Assembly: GCA_001632425.1 (NCBI GenBank)
Contig: KV425620.1
Span: forward strand, 68,145-132,144
Length of the DNA stretch: 64,000 bases
Direction of reading: 5' to 3'
DNA from: Neolentinus lepideus HHB14362 ss-1
Lineage: Eukaryota > Basidiomycota > Agaricomycetes > Gloeophyllales > Gloeophyllaceae
Positions 45,601 to 58,030 of the stretch are shown here, in pieces (positions within the stretch are counted from its first letter, which is position 1; every line of letters begins with the position of its first letter). Both the position numbers and the translations under genes were made by a program. The notes beneath the pieces are model-generated. The model had not been told where the DNA came from. It saw only the letters and a program-made list of their open reading frames with translations, and made no database searches.

Positions 45601-46205
45601 ACTTCTAAGTGTATGCTAGCTTGTGCTGGCATGAAGGTATGTATTTTTGTCTGATACGGTCTGTCATAGTTTTGACCATGCTGTTGTGGTACATATTTCA
45701 AAGACTCCTTTGACTATGCTTCTTTATTATTTGAAGTATTTGTTATCCCTGTGCACTGTCACTACTGCATCCCTCTTCAGTTAATTTGAAGGGGAGTTCA
45801 TTTTTGGGGGCAAATGGCGACATCTTTTGGTTCTAGTTCTGAAAGAATGAGCTGATATAACCCATTTGACTGAAGCAGGCATCATATTGTATTCTTATCA
45901 TGGGCATTAGTATATGTACTAGTTCCTTTGCATCTGCTACATGAAATGTTCGAGGCTGTCAACAAAGGTCATGGTAAATAGTGCTCAAAGTCTTGAATAC
46001 CTTGCACTGTTACTCCGCAATGCAGATAAGTACTGTGACTGGTAGTAGACACAGCATGTGTCCTTTTTGTGATGCACCTGGCACGTCGATACTAGTTACT
46101 AATGTTAGGGGATAAACCCTTCCCGGCGACTTTGTTGCAAAGAACAACTATGGAGAACAGCATGGACATAGTCAGAGTCTCTCCCTCTGAATCCATGGAG
46201 ACCGT

Positions 46206-47517
46206 TGATAGGCCCTGTTGGCTTCTGACCCCAGAAAATGTGATTTAGGGTGATTCCATGCACTTCATGGGAATGGCGACTTAGCGACTCAATAGTGCAC
46301 TGTCGGTACTCTGCACACTACTGACCCTATGCCCCAGCGACAAGGCTCTTGGCTCCTCGGCACACTTAGGATGGCTTCTCGGTAGCTCAGTTGGCTGAAC
46401 GTCATTCAGTTGAGTCATCAGCATCTCAGCATGCACTGCCCAATGTTGTTACTGTGGTCTGAACTGAGGCGGTGTCTCAGGGTGCCTTTCCATATGGCGA
46501 ACAGCCCACCGTTGCTTTGTATCAGCTCTAGTTCTATTGGCATGACTTTCCTTATGTGTGCAGTGTGCATCAACACATGGTGTGACTACGGCTGTCATGA
46601 CACCGCCACACAATATAGCAGCCCCGCCCTTTATCCCTATTCTGGCAAGATAGCGCTAGAGTCAGCAGCATAGCCCGCCGTCGGATCATCAAGGAGGCAT
46701 GCTCTAACGCAAAGTCAAGACACCCAACTGGCTCCCACCTGAGGAATGGTGCATGTGCTAGAGTTGGTCACGAGGGGTAATGGTCGAGGATCACATGCGG
46801 GATAGGAATGAGGCAGTACAAGTCATATGGATGTGAGGCTGAACAGAGGCACAACTCACGGTAGTAGGTAGTTAGGATCAGACATAGAGCAGTTGCTCTC
46901 TTGTATTTAAGACATTACTCTTCTGTTTTGCACAACAAGTTATCTTCACCACACTCTTCAGATTTCAGTCTCATGTCAGAGTTTCTTTTAAGTCCATCTT
47001 GCAACTTGCGTTTAGGTACTCTTGCATACCTCTGACTTCACCCAGAGATAGCGACAGAGCAAGTCAGCGTAGCATTGCTGATCATAAGCAAATCCCTATA
47101 CAAAGTCTCTCTATGTTAGGCAGCCTTGTGTGCTGCAGCATCATACTAACCAGAGTCTATACATCCAAGTTAGAGGTAGCGACTGCAAGTAGTGCTCCAC
47201 TACAGAGCACCGAAGACCATACAGTGCCGAGCAGGAGAAGTACCATATAGCACCTACACAGCACTGTGCACATAGCACTACATAGTGCATAGTGTCATTC
47301 TCTATCATCAGACTGCCGCCGAATAGCGACTTGGCACCAAACTCCCTTTAGCCCGAACTATACATCTCACCTACACCTGTCCCCTCTGAACTAATCATAC
47401 CCTTCATTACCCCGGGCCTCGCAGCCATCTGACACCAAGGGTTTGGTGTTTGCTTTGTGGTTGTGTCTAGCTTTAGGTCTCATTTCCACGGGTTTCATCG
47501 TGTGTCAGTGCATATCA
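46206..47517 (+). mobile_element. repeat B, copy 1 (1312 bp, LTR-like ends)
   Basis: Starts TGATA and ends TATCA, a perfect 5-base inverted pair with the TG...CA ends of LTRs, and contains TATTTAAG (46903-46910) as a possible promoter. It is flanked by ccgt on both sides (46202-46205, 47518-47521). A second copy of 1313 bases, inverted, runs from 50987 to 52229 and resumes at 60171-60240 after an interruption. No long open frame. Best read as a solo LTR; because the CGG/CCG flank is shared by both copies, a terminal-inverted-repeat element with slightly longer ends is the alternative. Confidence 0.65.
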
Positions 47518-47521
47518 CCGT

Positions 47522-48860
47522 CATGGTCAGCTGTTTGTCACAGTTCTCGAGGATCATGTCAGAAACCAGAGGCTTGAGGAACTCAAAGCCGATGTGGCAC
47601 TGTGGGCACTGATAAGCCTCAGATATGGAGAACATGCACTGCAGAAGTAGTCTACCTCCATTAGTTGCTTCTCTAGCATGCTGAAAAGATCCGTCGGAAA
47701 AGGGGTGCAACTTTTTGTGGAATTATTTTCTGGAGTAGCAGTCAGTGCTCGGGTGCTGATTTATCGGCCTTGTACGATCTCTTCCATCGGGGGCATGTCT
47801 TCTGCCTTGAAACCATGGGTTCAGCAAAGATTGATGAAGTAGTACTGAATACTTAGGCCACTGCATCTGAGTATAATGCAAAGTATTGCCCTTGAAATCT
47901 CTGCTGCAATTATATTACACAGGATGGAATAAGTATGGAAAGTAAATCAGATTTATCCATGATAGTATTACATGTGTAGTCCCCTTTGTCAGTTGAAATG
48001 ATATACATGAGGAGAAAGGGTAGTTTCACTGACCTATGTGCAATTATATTTCTGTACAAGAAATGTATCCCTGAGAATGCACCACAACATGGACAGAATG
48101 CCAGAGGTGAACAGATCCATCTCAGGGGTTTGTTGAATAAAAGAGATTACTTCTCCAATTGTGTTGAAGGGAAGCCCATCCCATATTCTTAGGAAGGGCA
48201 TGACAAGAATTTGCATTTCAGCATCATCTAGTACATCCAATGCTTCATAGAGTGGTATGCAACAGTCCTATGAGTTGTAGCAGAGTGGATCTGATGACAA
48301 GAGCATGCCAATTTCTCCCTCCTCAGGCTCGTGATGCTTTGGTATACAGTCCCAAACAACCAAGGCACTGTCAGATACACGCATGGCATCCATCAGTTCA
48401 GAATACTGATTGGAAATGAGAATGGCACACAGATATAATAGCTGAATACACAGACTGGAGGAACAACACTGATAATCCAGATAGACAAACAACCAGGCAT
48501 GAATAACAACAAGGTCCTAGGTCGGCATAGCTATAGCTGGTGTCCACCACAACACATCCCGCATGCCAATACCAATGGCCTACACTCTTGAAGAACCTGT
48601 TCATTGTATCTTCATCATGAGGAACAACTCTGGAATGCAGCTTAGAAGTAGGGAGAGTCCTGCAGATCTCTCCAAACTGGTTGAGCACCACTTCCATATT
48701 TGGCCACTTGTTAGGAGTCTCCTGCATCATGTCAGAGACCAGTGGCTGAAGGAACTCAAAGCCAAGGTTAGGCTACAAGTGTCAGTGAGCATTATTTGCA
48801 GAAGACATATAGCCAGATTAGCATACCTCCAATTGTTGCTCTCACATTACTTTACTGAGA
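47522..48860 (-). pseudogene. fragments of a basidiomycete protein kinase gene
   Basis: The minus strand carries kinase-like pieces: LGFEFLQPLVSDMMQETPN followed by a KLHSRVV and FFKSVGHWYW segment (48770-48550), typical of the C-terminal part of fungal-specific kinases, and EMQILVMPFLRIWDGLPFN (~48215-48160), typical of their N-lobe. A second copy of the C-terminal piece (IGFEFLKPLVSDMILENCD) lies at 47640-47530 next to repeat B. Order and frame are scrambled. No catalytic loop is left. Confidence 0.5.
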
Positions 48861-48863
48861 TAA

Positions 48864-49385
48864 TGTTATGAAAATAGTGGGTCACGGGACAGAGCACTGA
48901 GTCATATTTCAAATTCCTTTATCACATGCCTATCGCTTCACTTACACATCATTCACATGCTTCAGCATGGACAGAGTCATTTTCCTTATATGTACAAATA
49001 TTCCCTAGATGTCAGAGGATCTCGGGATCCATCATTCACATGCCTCGGCATGAACATTCTAGTTTGTTCCATGTAGTTCTTTTCTCTGACTCATACAGTC
49101 TAGATCAGTCTAGGTAGTTCTTTCTCTGAGTAGAACCACACATGACCAAGCTTCTGCAGCTGGTCTGTGCGCAGGGGACTGGGGTATATAAGGCATACCA
49201 TATCTTGTACTTTCCCTAGTTCAACCTTCTTGTAATCTACCACCTACTCTGAACTCTACCCTTGGCTAGTGGGACTACCTCACGTAGAGGACTCACAGAA
49301 CTATACTCTCAGGCCAAGCCTTGAGATAGCAGTACACTTTGCTAAGTGTACAGTACACGAACATGTTTAGGGTCACTTCCTAACA
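48864..49385 (+). mobile_element. solo LTR of the chromovirus
   Basis: 522 bases, starting TGTTATGAAAATAG and ending CCTAACA, the same length and content as both LTRs of the element at 52230-60165 but in the opposite orientation. It is flanked by a perfect 5-base TSD, gataa (48859-48863 and 49386-49390). It formed by LTR-LTR recombination after a separate insertion. A 63-codon frame inside is present in all three LTRs and is not a gene. Confidence 0.92.
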
Positions 49386-49633
49386 GATAATATATGTCAG
49401 TTAGAAAAGGATTGTACATCTTTGTAGCATTTCATTCTAACGAAGTAGGATGGTGCTCAGGCGCAGATTTAGCAACCCCCATCACAACCACCTCCATAGG
49501 GGGCATATCTTCCAGCTTATAGCTGTGGATCAAACTGGGAGACAAGGCCTACCACTTAACTTCCTTATTGGGAACACATGTTTTATGCACATGGAGTTGC
49601 AGAGATGTGCGAACTATGAGCAAAATTCGCTAA

Positions 49634-50704
49634 CACTGCAGGAGTCTCACTCTTTGAGGACCTGCAAAATGTTGATCAAAATGGATATCCCATATAATTA
49701 CTTTGGCAAACCATTCTGTCAAAGAGAAAAGTATATACTAAGGGAATAGTCAACAGACTGGACAAAATATTATCCATTTTATTACCTTCAAGATCGCTTG
49801 AATATCTATAGTTAAACATCAAGCAAAACTGATAGCAAAATATTTTCTCCAAGAAACATTTTTGTAAGCGAGTTTGTTTTAAATCTTTGCTGGCTCTTAA
49901 ATGGTAAATAATTATATATATTACCATAAGGGCTATTTAGGTGTTATATTGTTTAATACCATATATACCTTTTGATGGTATAAAAAAGTATATATTTGGG
50001 ACTGAGTCAGAATGTATTGCCCGGTAATCACCTGGTGATCGCCCACAGAGTGCCCACAGCTGCACCATAAGCACCCACTAATCACATGACACCCAATACT
50101 TGCCAAGGTAGTAGGTAGATAGGTAGGTATATTTTGGCAGGAGTCCCAACAACAAATTCCACATTGTTGGCCAGATGCATGGCACACTATTACATATTCA
50201 TCATTATCTATTACTACATAGCATAGTTGTCATGGGCATAGCTCTTGTGGGCAGTCAGTGGGCAATCATTGGGTGGTCAACGGGCAATCACTGGGTGGTC
50301 AACAGGCACTACATTTTGACGGAGTCAGGAATATATATTTTCTGACTCACTTTTGGATGACACCAAAATGTGAAATAATATATTATATAATAATGTAATT
50401 AAAAAGGCTGAACATGATTAAAAATATGGATAGCCACTTAGGCAGCTACCCAAACCTGAAATATATCCATTCCATAAATGGATTTTGAAAGCAAATCTTT
50501 TGTTACTTCTTTTCCATTCTGTTTATATTTAATCATTGTGGACATCTTGAAGGTAATGCTGAGGATAATATTTTGTCCAGTCTACTGAGCATTCTCTAAA
50601 TATTCAAGTTTTCCCATGACAGAATATTTTGCAAAAGTAATTATATGGGATATCCATTTTGATCAACATTTTGTAGGTCCTCAATGAGTGGGACTCCTGC
50701 AGTG
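49634..50704. mobile_element. Harbinger-type non-autonomous element, 1071 bp, TSD TAA
   Basis: Imperfect terminal inverted repeats of about 160 bases start CACTGCAGGAGT and end ACTCCTGCAGTG. The target duplication is TAA (49631-49633 and 50705-50707), as in PIF/Harbinger elements. The related copy of repeat C near 62205 has the uninterrupted site with a single CAA. The interior is AT-rich, has no transposase and itself contains another small element (49997-50331). Confidence 0.75.
49997..50331. mobile_element. small hAT-like MITE nested in the Harbinger-type element
   Basis: Imperfect ~24-base terminal inverted repeats (left with GACTGAGTCAGAATGTATTG, right complement with GACTCCGTCAAAATGTAGTG) lie inside an 8-base direct repeat, TATATATT (49989-49996 and 50332-50339). 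Low-complexity flanks make the TSD less certain. The interior has several copies of a gggca/tggtcaac-like motif. Confidence 0.5.
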
Positions 50705-52229
50705 TAAGTCCAGCTATTATTAGTGACACTCATTAGTTGCTGTAAAGTAGAATAGCATGTTATTGCCACTATATGTCCTCTTAGAACTTGTAGCAGTGAT
50801 TGCATCATCTAAGCAAGAATATGATTGGCATGCCTAATGTACCATTTCCAGGACGGAGAGGACAATCAGGTGAAATGGCAAGTTCTTTGAAGGCAGGTGG
50901 TCGGTCGCCGTGGTGTTGGCCTACAGATCTACGATGGCGGGGGTGTTGGCTGCAAAAATGGTGCCACTCTAGAAGGTCTGCCACGGTGATATGCACAGAC
51001 ACACGATGAAACCTGTGGAAATGAGACCTAAAGGGTAGACACAACCACAAAGCAAACACCAAAGCCCTTGGTGTCAGATGGCTGCGAGGCCTGGGGTAAC
51101 AAAGGGTAATATAGTTCAGAGGGGATGGGTGTAGGTGAGACGTATAGTTGGGGCTAAAGGGAGGTTGGTGCCTAGTTGCTACTTGGCGGTAGTCTGAGGA
51201 TAGAGGGCGATGCTATGCGCTATGTAGCACTATATGCACGGCGCTGTGTAGGCACTATACGGTACTCCTCCTGCTCGGTGCTGTATGGTCTTCAGTGCTC
51301 TATAGGGGAGCGCTACTTGTAGTCGCTAACTCTAACTCGGGCATATATAAACTCTGGTTAGTACTACGCTACAGCGCACAGGGCTGTCTAAGAGAAAGGG
51401 ACTTGTAAGGGATTGCTTACGAACAGCGACGCTATGCTGGTGTGCTCTGTCACTATCTCTGGGTGAAGTCAGAGGTATGCAAGAGTACCTAAACGCAAGT
51501 TGCAAGATGGACTTAAAAGAAACTCTGACATGAGACTGAAATCTGAAGAGTGTGGTGAAGATAACTTGTTGTACAAACAGTAGAGTAATGTCTTAAATAC
51601 AAGAGAGCGACTGCTCTATGTCCAGTCCTATCTACCTACTACTGCGAGTCGTGCCTCTGCTCAGCCTCACATCCATATGACTTGTACTGCCTTGCTCCTA
51701 ATCCTCATGCGATCCTCGACCAGTACCCTTTGCAACCAACTCTAGCACATGTGCCACTCCGTGGATGGGAGCCAGTCGGGTGTGTCTTGACTTTGCGTTA
51801 GAGTGTGCCTCCTTGATGATCTGGTGGTGGGCTATGCTGCTGATGCTAGTGTGATCCTGCCGAAAGAGGGATAAAGGGCGGGGCTGCTATGTGGTGCAGC
51901 GGTGTTGTGATAGCCATAGTCGCACCATGTGTCGATGCACACTGCACGCATAAGGAAAGTCACGCCAATAGAACTAGCGCTGATCTGAAGAAACGGTGGG
52001 CTGTACGCCATATGGAAAGGCGCCCTGAGACACCACCTCAATTTGGACCGCAGTAACAATGCTGGGCGATGCATGCCAAAATGCTGATGACTCGACTGAA
52101 TGATGTTTGGCTGACTGGGCTACCGAGGAGCTGTCCTAAGTGCGCCGAAGAGCCGAGAGCCTTGTCGCTGGTGCATAGGGTCGCTAGTGCACAGAGTACT
52201 GACAGTGCGCTATTGAGTCGCTAAGTCGC

Positions 52230-52751
52230 TGTTAGGAAGTGACCCTGAACACATTTGTGTACTGTACACTTAGCAAAGTGTACTGCTATCTCAAGGCTTG
52301 GCCTTAGAGTATAGTTCTGTGAGTCCTCTACGTGAGATAGTCTCACTAGCTGAGGGTAGAGTTCAGAGTAGGTGGTAGATTACAAGAAGGTTGAACTAGG
52401 GAAAGTACAAGATATGGTACACCTTATATACCCCAGTCCCCTGCACATGGACCAGCTGCAGAAGCTTGGTCATGTGTGGTTCTACTCAGAGAAAGAACTA
52501 CTTAGACTGATCTAGACCGTATGAGTCAGAGAAAAGAACTACATGGAACAAACTAGAATGTTCATGCCGAGGCATGTGAATGATGGATCCTGAGATCCTC
52601 TGACATCTAGGGAATATTTGTACATATAAGGAAAATGACTCTGTCCATGCTGAAGCATGTGAATGATGTGTAAGTGAAGCGATAGGCATGTGATAAAGGA
52701 ATTTGAAATATGACTCAGTGCTCCGTCCTGTGACCTGCTATTTTCATAACA
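52230..52751 (-). repeat. 3' LTR of the chromovirus
   Basis: 522 bases with TGTTA...TAACA inverted ends. In element orientation it follows a purine-rich tract (agaagcgga, near 52755-52765). It contains the TATA-like tatataag shared by all three LTRs in the window. Confidence 0.9.
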
Positions 52752-52785
52752 TTAGGTCCGCTTCTAGATCAAAGATCACTGATCT

Positions 52786-53853
52786 TTAATCATGGCCATG
52801 AACACTGGTATTGCTCCCATTGCTGACTGAATAAGTAGCATCCCAGCTTTGATAGTCAGGGAGAGGAGAGTCGTCGCACCTAGCAAACTGGTAATGGCCA
52901 GTATCACGGATAACTTCCATGACAGCCAGAGCTGGTAGCGTGGGGTGCGATTGAGGGCAACCACTAGAGTAGTGGCTGGGTTGACATTGGTGGCAAACTT
53001 GGCAGTGGAATGTGGGGCACTGAACTGTGATGTGTCCCAGCCCATCACAGTTCCAGCAGTATGCTGTGCTCGATGACCTGTAGACAGTCAGTTCGCGCCA
53101 AGGGGCATACCGAGAGCGTTGAGCCTGAGGTTGGGGCAGCGCTGGATGGGGAGTGGCTGGTCGTGATGCCACGTTCCATCTAATTGGAACATGTTGGGGT
53201 GTAGGCCAGTCTCATGGGCCCAAGTGTTCTCGGAAGGGAAAGCGTGGTTCATCGGTGAAGGGAGGAGGTGGTTGGTCGACATCGATGGGGTTGGCTCTTG
53301 TGCCATCAGGGCAGAGTCGAGAGCATCCCGTAGCCTCATGTAGGTGTAAGAAGGTGGTGAGAGGATCAGGGATGCCTCGATGAATGAGGTGGTGGATGAG
53401 GCATTGTCCGATGTCCTCATGTCCTCCACATTCCCATCTGATACTGGTGAGGGCACCCTCAATGAGTATGAGAGTGGACTCCTGTTGGGCTCAGATGTGC
53501 TCAAGTTCTCCAATCTCTCTGGCGATGACATGGCCAATGGGATTGGTGGCGAGGATAGTGTGTAGTCTGGGGTCAGAGAGGTGGTCGATGAGAACACGAT
53601 GGATTCAGTTGATGTAGGGGCCATCGTGAAGGTGACACTCTCTGGAGTGTGATAGTGGGGGTGAGGGAAGGCAATGGCCTGAGTATGCAGACTCAGAGAG
53701 TGAGTTGGAGGCTAATGGCAGAGGGGCAGGATTGGAATCTGCGGTCAAAGAGATGGATGAGGAGGTTGGGGAGACAGTCGAAGGGATGGGTGGTAGTGGT
53801 TGAGCAATTTCATGGAGGTCAGTGGATGCATGCATTCGACGAAGGGAGGGCAT
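52786..53853 (-). pseudogene. accessory ORF3 with two CCHC zinc knuckles
   Basis: Between the chromodomain end and the 3' LTR lies a further coding region in three frames: 53853-53605 (Ser/Pro-rich), 53624-53088 (Ser/Pro-rich with HETGLHPNMFQLDGTWHHDQ) and 53172-52786. The last has a perfect CX2CX4HX4C knuckle, CWNCDGLGHITVQC, followed by CQVCHQCQPSHYSSGC (53058-52950). The frame changes are frameshifts or introns. It is not a standard part of Ty3/Gypsy elements. It resembles a second nucleocapsid-like RNA-binding protein; function unknown. Confidence 0.6.
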
Positions 53854-53888
53854 GCTTAAGTAGTTGGGAGTGAGTGAGGGAATGCTGT

Positions 53889-56800
53889 TCAGCTTAGGTT
53901 CCTCGCACGTTTATAAGCATTGAGGAGCTTGGCTGTGTTTCTCAATTTGGATTCTGGAAGGAACTGGTTTTCCGCCGATGGGTAGCCAAACCATTTGACT
54001 AGGTATTGTCTTCTAGCCTTGGTTCCACGATGTCCCATGATGGCTTCTATTTCATATTCTTCATCTCCATCTACGTCCTCAGGTGGTGGTTGTAGGTAAT
54101 TTGGGCCATGCACCTCGTTCTCGTGATACCTGAGAAGGAGCAAGGCATGGAAGACGTCGTGGATTCTAGTCTTCCATGGAATGTCCAATTGGTAGGTCAA
54201 GGGGCCTAGACACTTCTTGATCTTGAAGGGTCCTTCTCGTTTAGGTGCTAATTTCCGTGAGGGGTATGGAATCTTCAAGTTCCATGAGTCTAGCCAGACC
54301 TTTTCTCCAACTTCGAAGGGTTTGAAATTGGTTTTCTGTCATTCTTCCATTCTTCTCCTAGCAACCTCGTGTGCTGCTGCTGCTTCTTTTTTGATGTTTT
54401 CTAGATGTTTCAGCCTATTCTCGACTGATGGAATTGTCGACCCTGGGATGTGAGGTGATGTTCGAGGGTTGTATCCCATGAGGAGATAGAAAGAGGATGC
54501 AGGCCTTGCTGAGTGGATGCGTTGATTATGTGCAAATTCTGCTTCTGATAAGACATTTGCCCAGTTGTTAGGGTCTTGGGCACAGAAGATGCACAGGTAC
54601 ATCTCCAATTCTTGGTCGACTCATTCTGTTTCCCCATCAGTTTGAGGGTGATAAGCTGTGCTCATCTTCGATTTGATGCCCAATAGCTGGCAGGTTTCTT
54701 GGAAAACCTTAGCCGCAAATTGTGGGCCTCTATCTGAAATGATAGTGTCTGGAAGTCTGAATCGTCGGAAGACTGTTCTGTGAAAAACTTCTGCTGTGTC
54801 TTCCGCATCGATAGTCTTGTTGCATGGTTCTAGAATCACCCCCTTTGTACATCCATGGTCTACCATGACCATGACCAAATCATAGCTGTTGGACAATGGC
54901 AAGTCAGTGATGAAATCAACCAATGTGGTTGAGAATGGTTCATTCCAGTCAGGGCCCTTGATGGGCATGAGGGGGGGTCGTGTTGGGTGTGTTAACCTTG
55001 TTTTGTTGGCAGGTGGCACAGCCCTTCACATAATGCTGAGTGAAGATAAACATTCCCAGCCACCAGTAGTGTCGGCGGAGGAGTTCATAAGTCTTATAAA
55101 CTCCGGGATGTCCTGCTAGGGTGCTGTCATGATTCTGTTGGATCAGACTTCGCCGCAGTTCCCTATTGTCGGGGATGTAAAGATGGTTTTTGAAGAAGAT
55201 ACAATCTCCCTCCACCAACCAGTCAGACAATTGAGTCTTGAAAGGGGCCGGGCCACCCTTCTTCAGTGTGTTCAGTGCCTTTTCCCAGGTGTCATCCTTG
55301 ATGGTGATGGTGGCGATACGGCCATCATCAGTGGATGTGTTTTGACATTTCATGGGTGGTGCTAAAGGTGCGAGGTCTTCCGATAGTGGTGACCAAGGAT
55401 GCTTCATAGCAGGACTTGTGTCCATAATGTCTGGGTGGTTCGGACCATCGCCTACAATCCATTCCTCTGTGGGATTGGGTAATGGAAGTATTAGGGGATT
55501 CAGTGGAGGCGTGAGGGGTCACTCTATGATGTCCATAGAGGCATCCAACCATTCACTGATGGTGGGTGATGGTGGAGCCATGGGGTCTAAGGGTTCTATG
55601 GTCTGCATAGGTTCTGATTGCACTGGTGGTTCATACTCCCTAAGTGAGGCAGGGGGTTCTATGGGTCCTGTTCCATAGGAGTGGGAAGCACAGTTGGTAG
55701 TGCTTCATGTTTCACTGGCTTGGGTTTCGTAGGTTCTGAGTGTGAGGCCTGTGGGAGAGTAAACATTGATGATGGCAACAGGATTTGATCCTCGTTGTCC
55801 ATATTCCCATCAGCATGATCTGCTCGTCGAGAGAGTGCATCAGCTTGGATGATGTGTCGTCCAGGAACGTGCTTGAGGTTCAGATCAAATTGTGAAAGGT
55901 ACAGAGATCATCGGGCTTGTCACCGGGTGGGTTGCTGTGCTGATCAGAAATACCCGATATTGTGATGGTTGCAGTGTACCGTGATAGGATGATCGGAACC
56001 CTCGAGATGATGTTTCCATTCTTCTAGTCCGCGAATGATTCCCAGCATCTCCCTGTCATATATCTCATAATTCTGTTGGGCTTGGTCAAACAGTTTCAAG
56101 ATAAACCCACAAGGATGCCAGTCACCGTTACTGTCTTGTTGTCATAGGACAGCTCCTGATGCGACCTTGGATGCGTCCATTTCCAGGATGAAGGGTTTGC
56201 TTTTATCTGGCATCAAAAGCATTGGTCCTCCCTGAAATAGCTTTTTCAATGTCCTAAATGCCCATTCCTGTGTGGTTGCCCACTGCCATGACTGATCCTT
56301 CTTGGTGAGCAACATTAGCGGTTTGCTGATTTCGGCAAAATGTGGTATGAACCACCTATAGAAGTTGCAGAACCCTAGGAAGGATCAAACATCCTTGACC
56401 TTCTGTAGTGTTGGCCAGTCTGCAATTCCCTTGAGCTTGACTGGGTCCATGGCAACATAATTCTCCTTGACGATCATTCTGAGATATTCGACTTTAGATT
56501 TGGCGAACTCGCACTTCTCTTTCTTCAGGTACAGATCTGCTTCCTGAAGGTGTTGAAGCACTTGTTTAGTTCATTGTTCATCTTCCTCCAGGGTTGTCGA
56601 GAATATCAGGATGTCGTCCATGTAGATGATCAACCATCCTTCTGACAGCATGTCATGGAAGATGTTGTTCATCATCGATTGGAATGTCACTGGGGAATTG
56701 CATAGACCGAAAAACATGACCGTGGGTTTGAATAGACCTTTGTTGGTGATAAATGCCACCTTCCATTCATCTCCTTCCTTGATGCGCACATTGTTGTATC

Positions 56801-58030
56801 CTTTGTGCACGTCAAGTTTGGTGAAAATTTTGGCACCTTGGAGCTTGTCCAGAATTTCACTAATGAGAGGGATTGGGTATGCGTTCTTCACCATCCAGTT
56901 GTTCAGGTACCGATAGTCTTGGCAAGGTTGTAGGTCACCATCCTTCTTTCCTACAAAGAAGAAGGGTGTGGCCATGGGTGACTTTGATGGTCGAATATAT
57001 CCTTTCCGCAGATTCTCCTCAAGGAACTCGTCAAGCTTGACTTGTTCCTTTGGAGACATTGGGTACAGTTTGGCCTTTTTGGGAATAAAACCGGGTTTTA
57101 GATCGATGGCATGGTCATACACGGTATGTCCAGGCAATCGCTCTGACTTCTTCTTGTCAAAGACATCGGCGAATTCCTTGTACTGTTTGGGGACTTCTTT
57201 GTGTATGGCAGATTTCTCTGCCTCCTGAGCCATGCGCATTGCCAGATTGACCTTTTTGCCTAAGCCTGTTTTGATGGACTCTCCTTCCTTTAGGTATCAG
57301 AATAAGAATTCATCATCTGTGTAAAGTTTCTGAAAGGATTCTTGGAGGTAAATTCGCTGATAGCGCCTTTGGATTCCCTCAATCCTTTTGCGATAGTTCT
57401 GTTGACATCTTGACCCTGCAATTCTAGGAAATTGTATTCCTGCCCAGTGCGCACTTGGATTGGTTCCCCCTTGTTTATCCTCGCATGTCCACCTCTGACC
57501 TTGGTCAGCGCGCCGTGTGTCAGGATGTTCAGAGGGTTCCATTAATCCATTCTTGGCATGGGGTTGATTCCTGTACCACAGGTCTTCATCATCATCAACT
57601 TCTTCGACTGTAGGGAATCTGATTTCCCCAGTGCTGAATCGGATCATTGGATCTTCCTTCTTCAGCCAGTCATAGCCTAAGATGACATTGTCTTTGATGT
57701 TGGCTAGGACAAAGCAGTGTAGCTTTGCTTTGCCCTTGATCTTCATTTTGGCATAGACACAATGTGTGATGAGACCTCCTTTCATGATGGTCCCATCTGC
57801 CGTTCTTGCTATGATGGATTTAGGGAGTCGATGTGTAGGGAATTTGTGTTTCTGAGCAAATTTGTTGCTCATGATCTTTCCCATGCATCCAGAGTTGATG
57901 AGGGCTTTGGTTTCAACATCTTGCCATCCAATTGTTACTGGGATAAATAATGATCACTCATTGACCAAGTCTCCTAGTATTACAAGTGAACATGTGAGAA
58001 GGGGCGAACTCAGCGTTGATTTGAGTCGCC
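53889..58030 (-). pseudogene. chromovirus pol (PR-RT-RH-IN-chromodomain), broken
   Basis: Protease ~57950-57600 (ALINSGC: the catalytic Asp of DSG is Asn, codon 57894-57896; VILGYDWL kept). Reverse transcriptase 57239-56571 with motif A FTKLDVHKGYNN and motif C YMDDILIF intact. RNase H ~56240-55850 (ILEMDASKVASGAVL). Integrase zinc finger HHYWWLG ... CATCQQNK near 55080, catalytic core [16 protein letters not shown] and QTDGETE (54960-54620), then a chromodomain QYLVKWFGYPSAENQFLPES at the C-end (54060-53889). At least eight in-frame stops, nearly all TGA where CGA (Arg) is expected. It cannot encode a polyprotein. Confidence 0.92.

Larger units (their letters stand above)
49450..50830 (+). 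repeat. repeat family C, copy 1 (interrupted)
   Basis: Blocks 49527-49633 and 50708-50830 together match, in the opposite orientation, 62313-62191 and 60476-60380. Both copies are interrupted by different Harbinger-type insertions, and each serves as the empty site for the other. No protein can be read from it. Part of it also resembles 47740-47900. Confidence 0.6.

Noticed and set aside
46380..46420. tRNA-like A box (TAGCTCAGTTGG) within repeat B
   Set aside because: No B box at the right distance and no tRNA fold; the second copy of repeat B has lost the match.
48926..49117. 63-codon frame MPIASLTHHSHAS as a gene
   Set aside because: The same frame occurs in all three LTR copies (also 52498-52689 and 59912-60103), so it is LTR sequence.
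49634..50704. A large palindrome caused by inversion between the two B copies
   Set aside because: The inner inverted repeats are the long terminal repeats of a TAA-flanked Harbinger-type element and have a different centre from the B pair, so separate insertions explain them.
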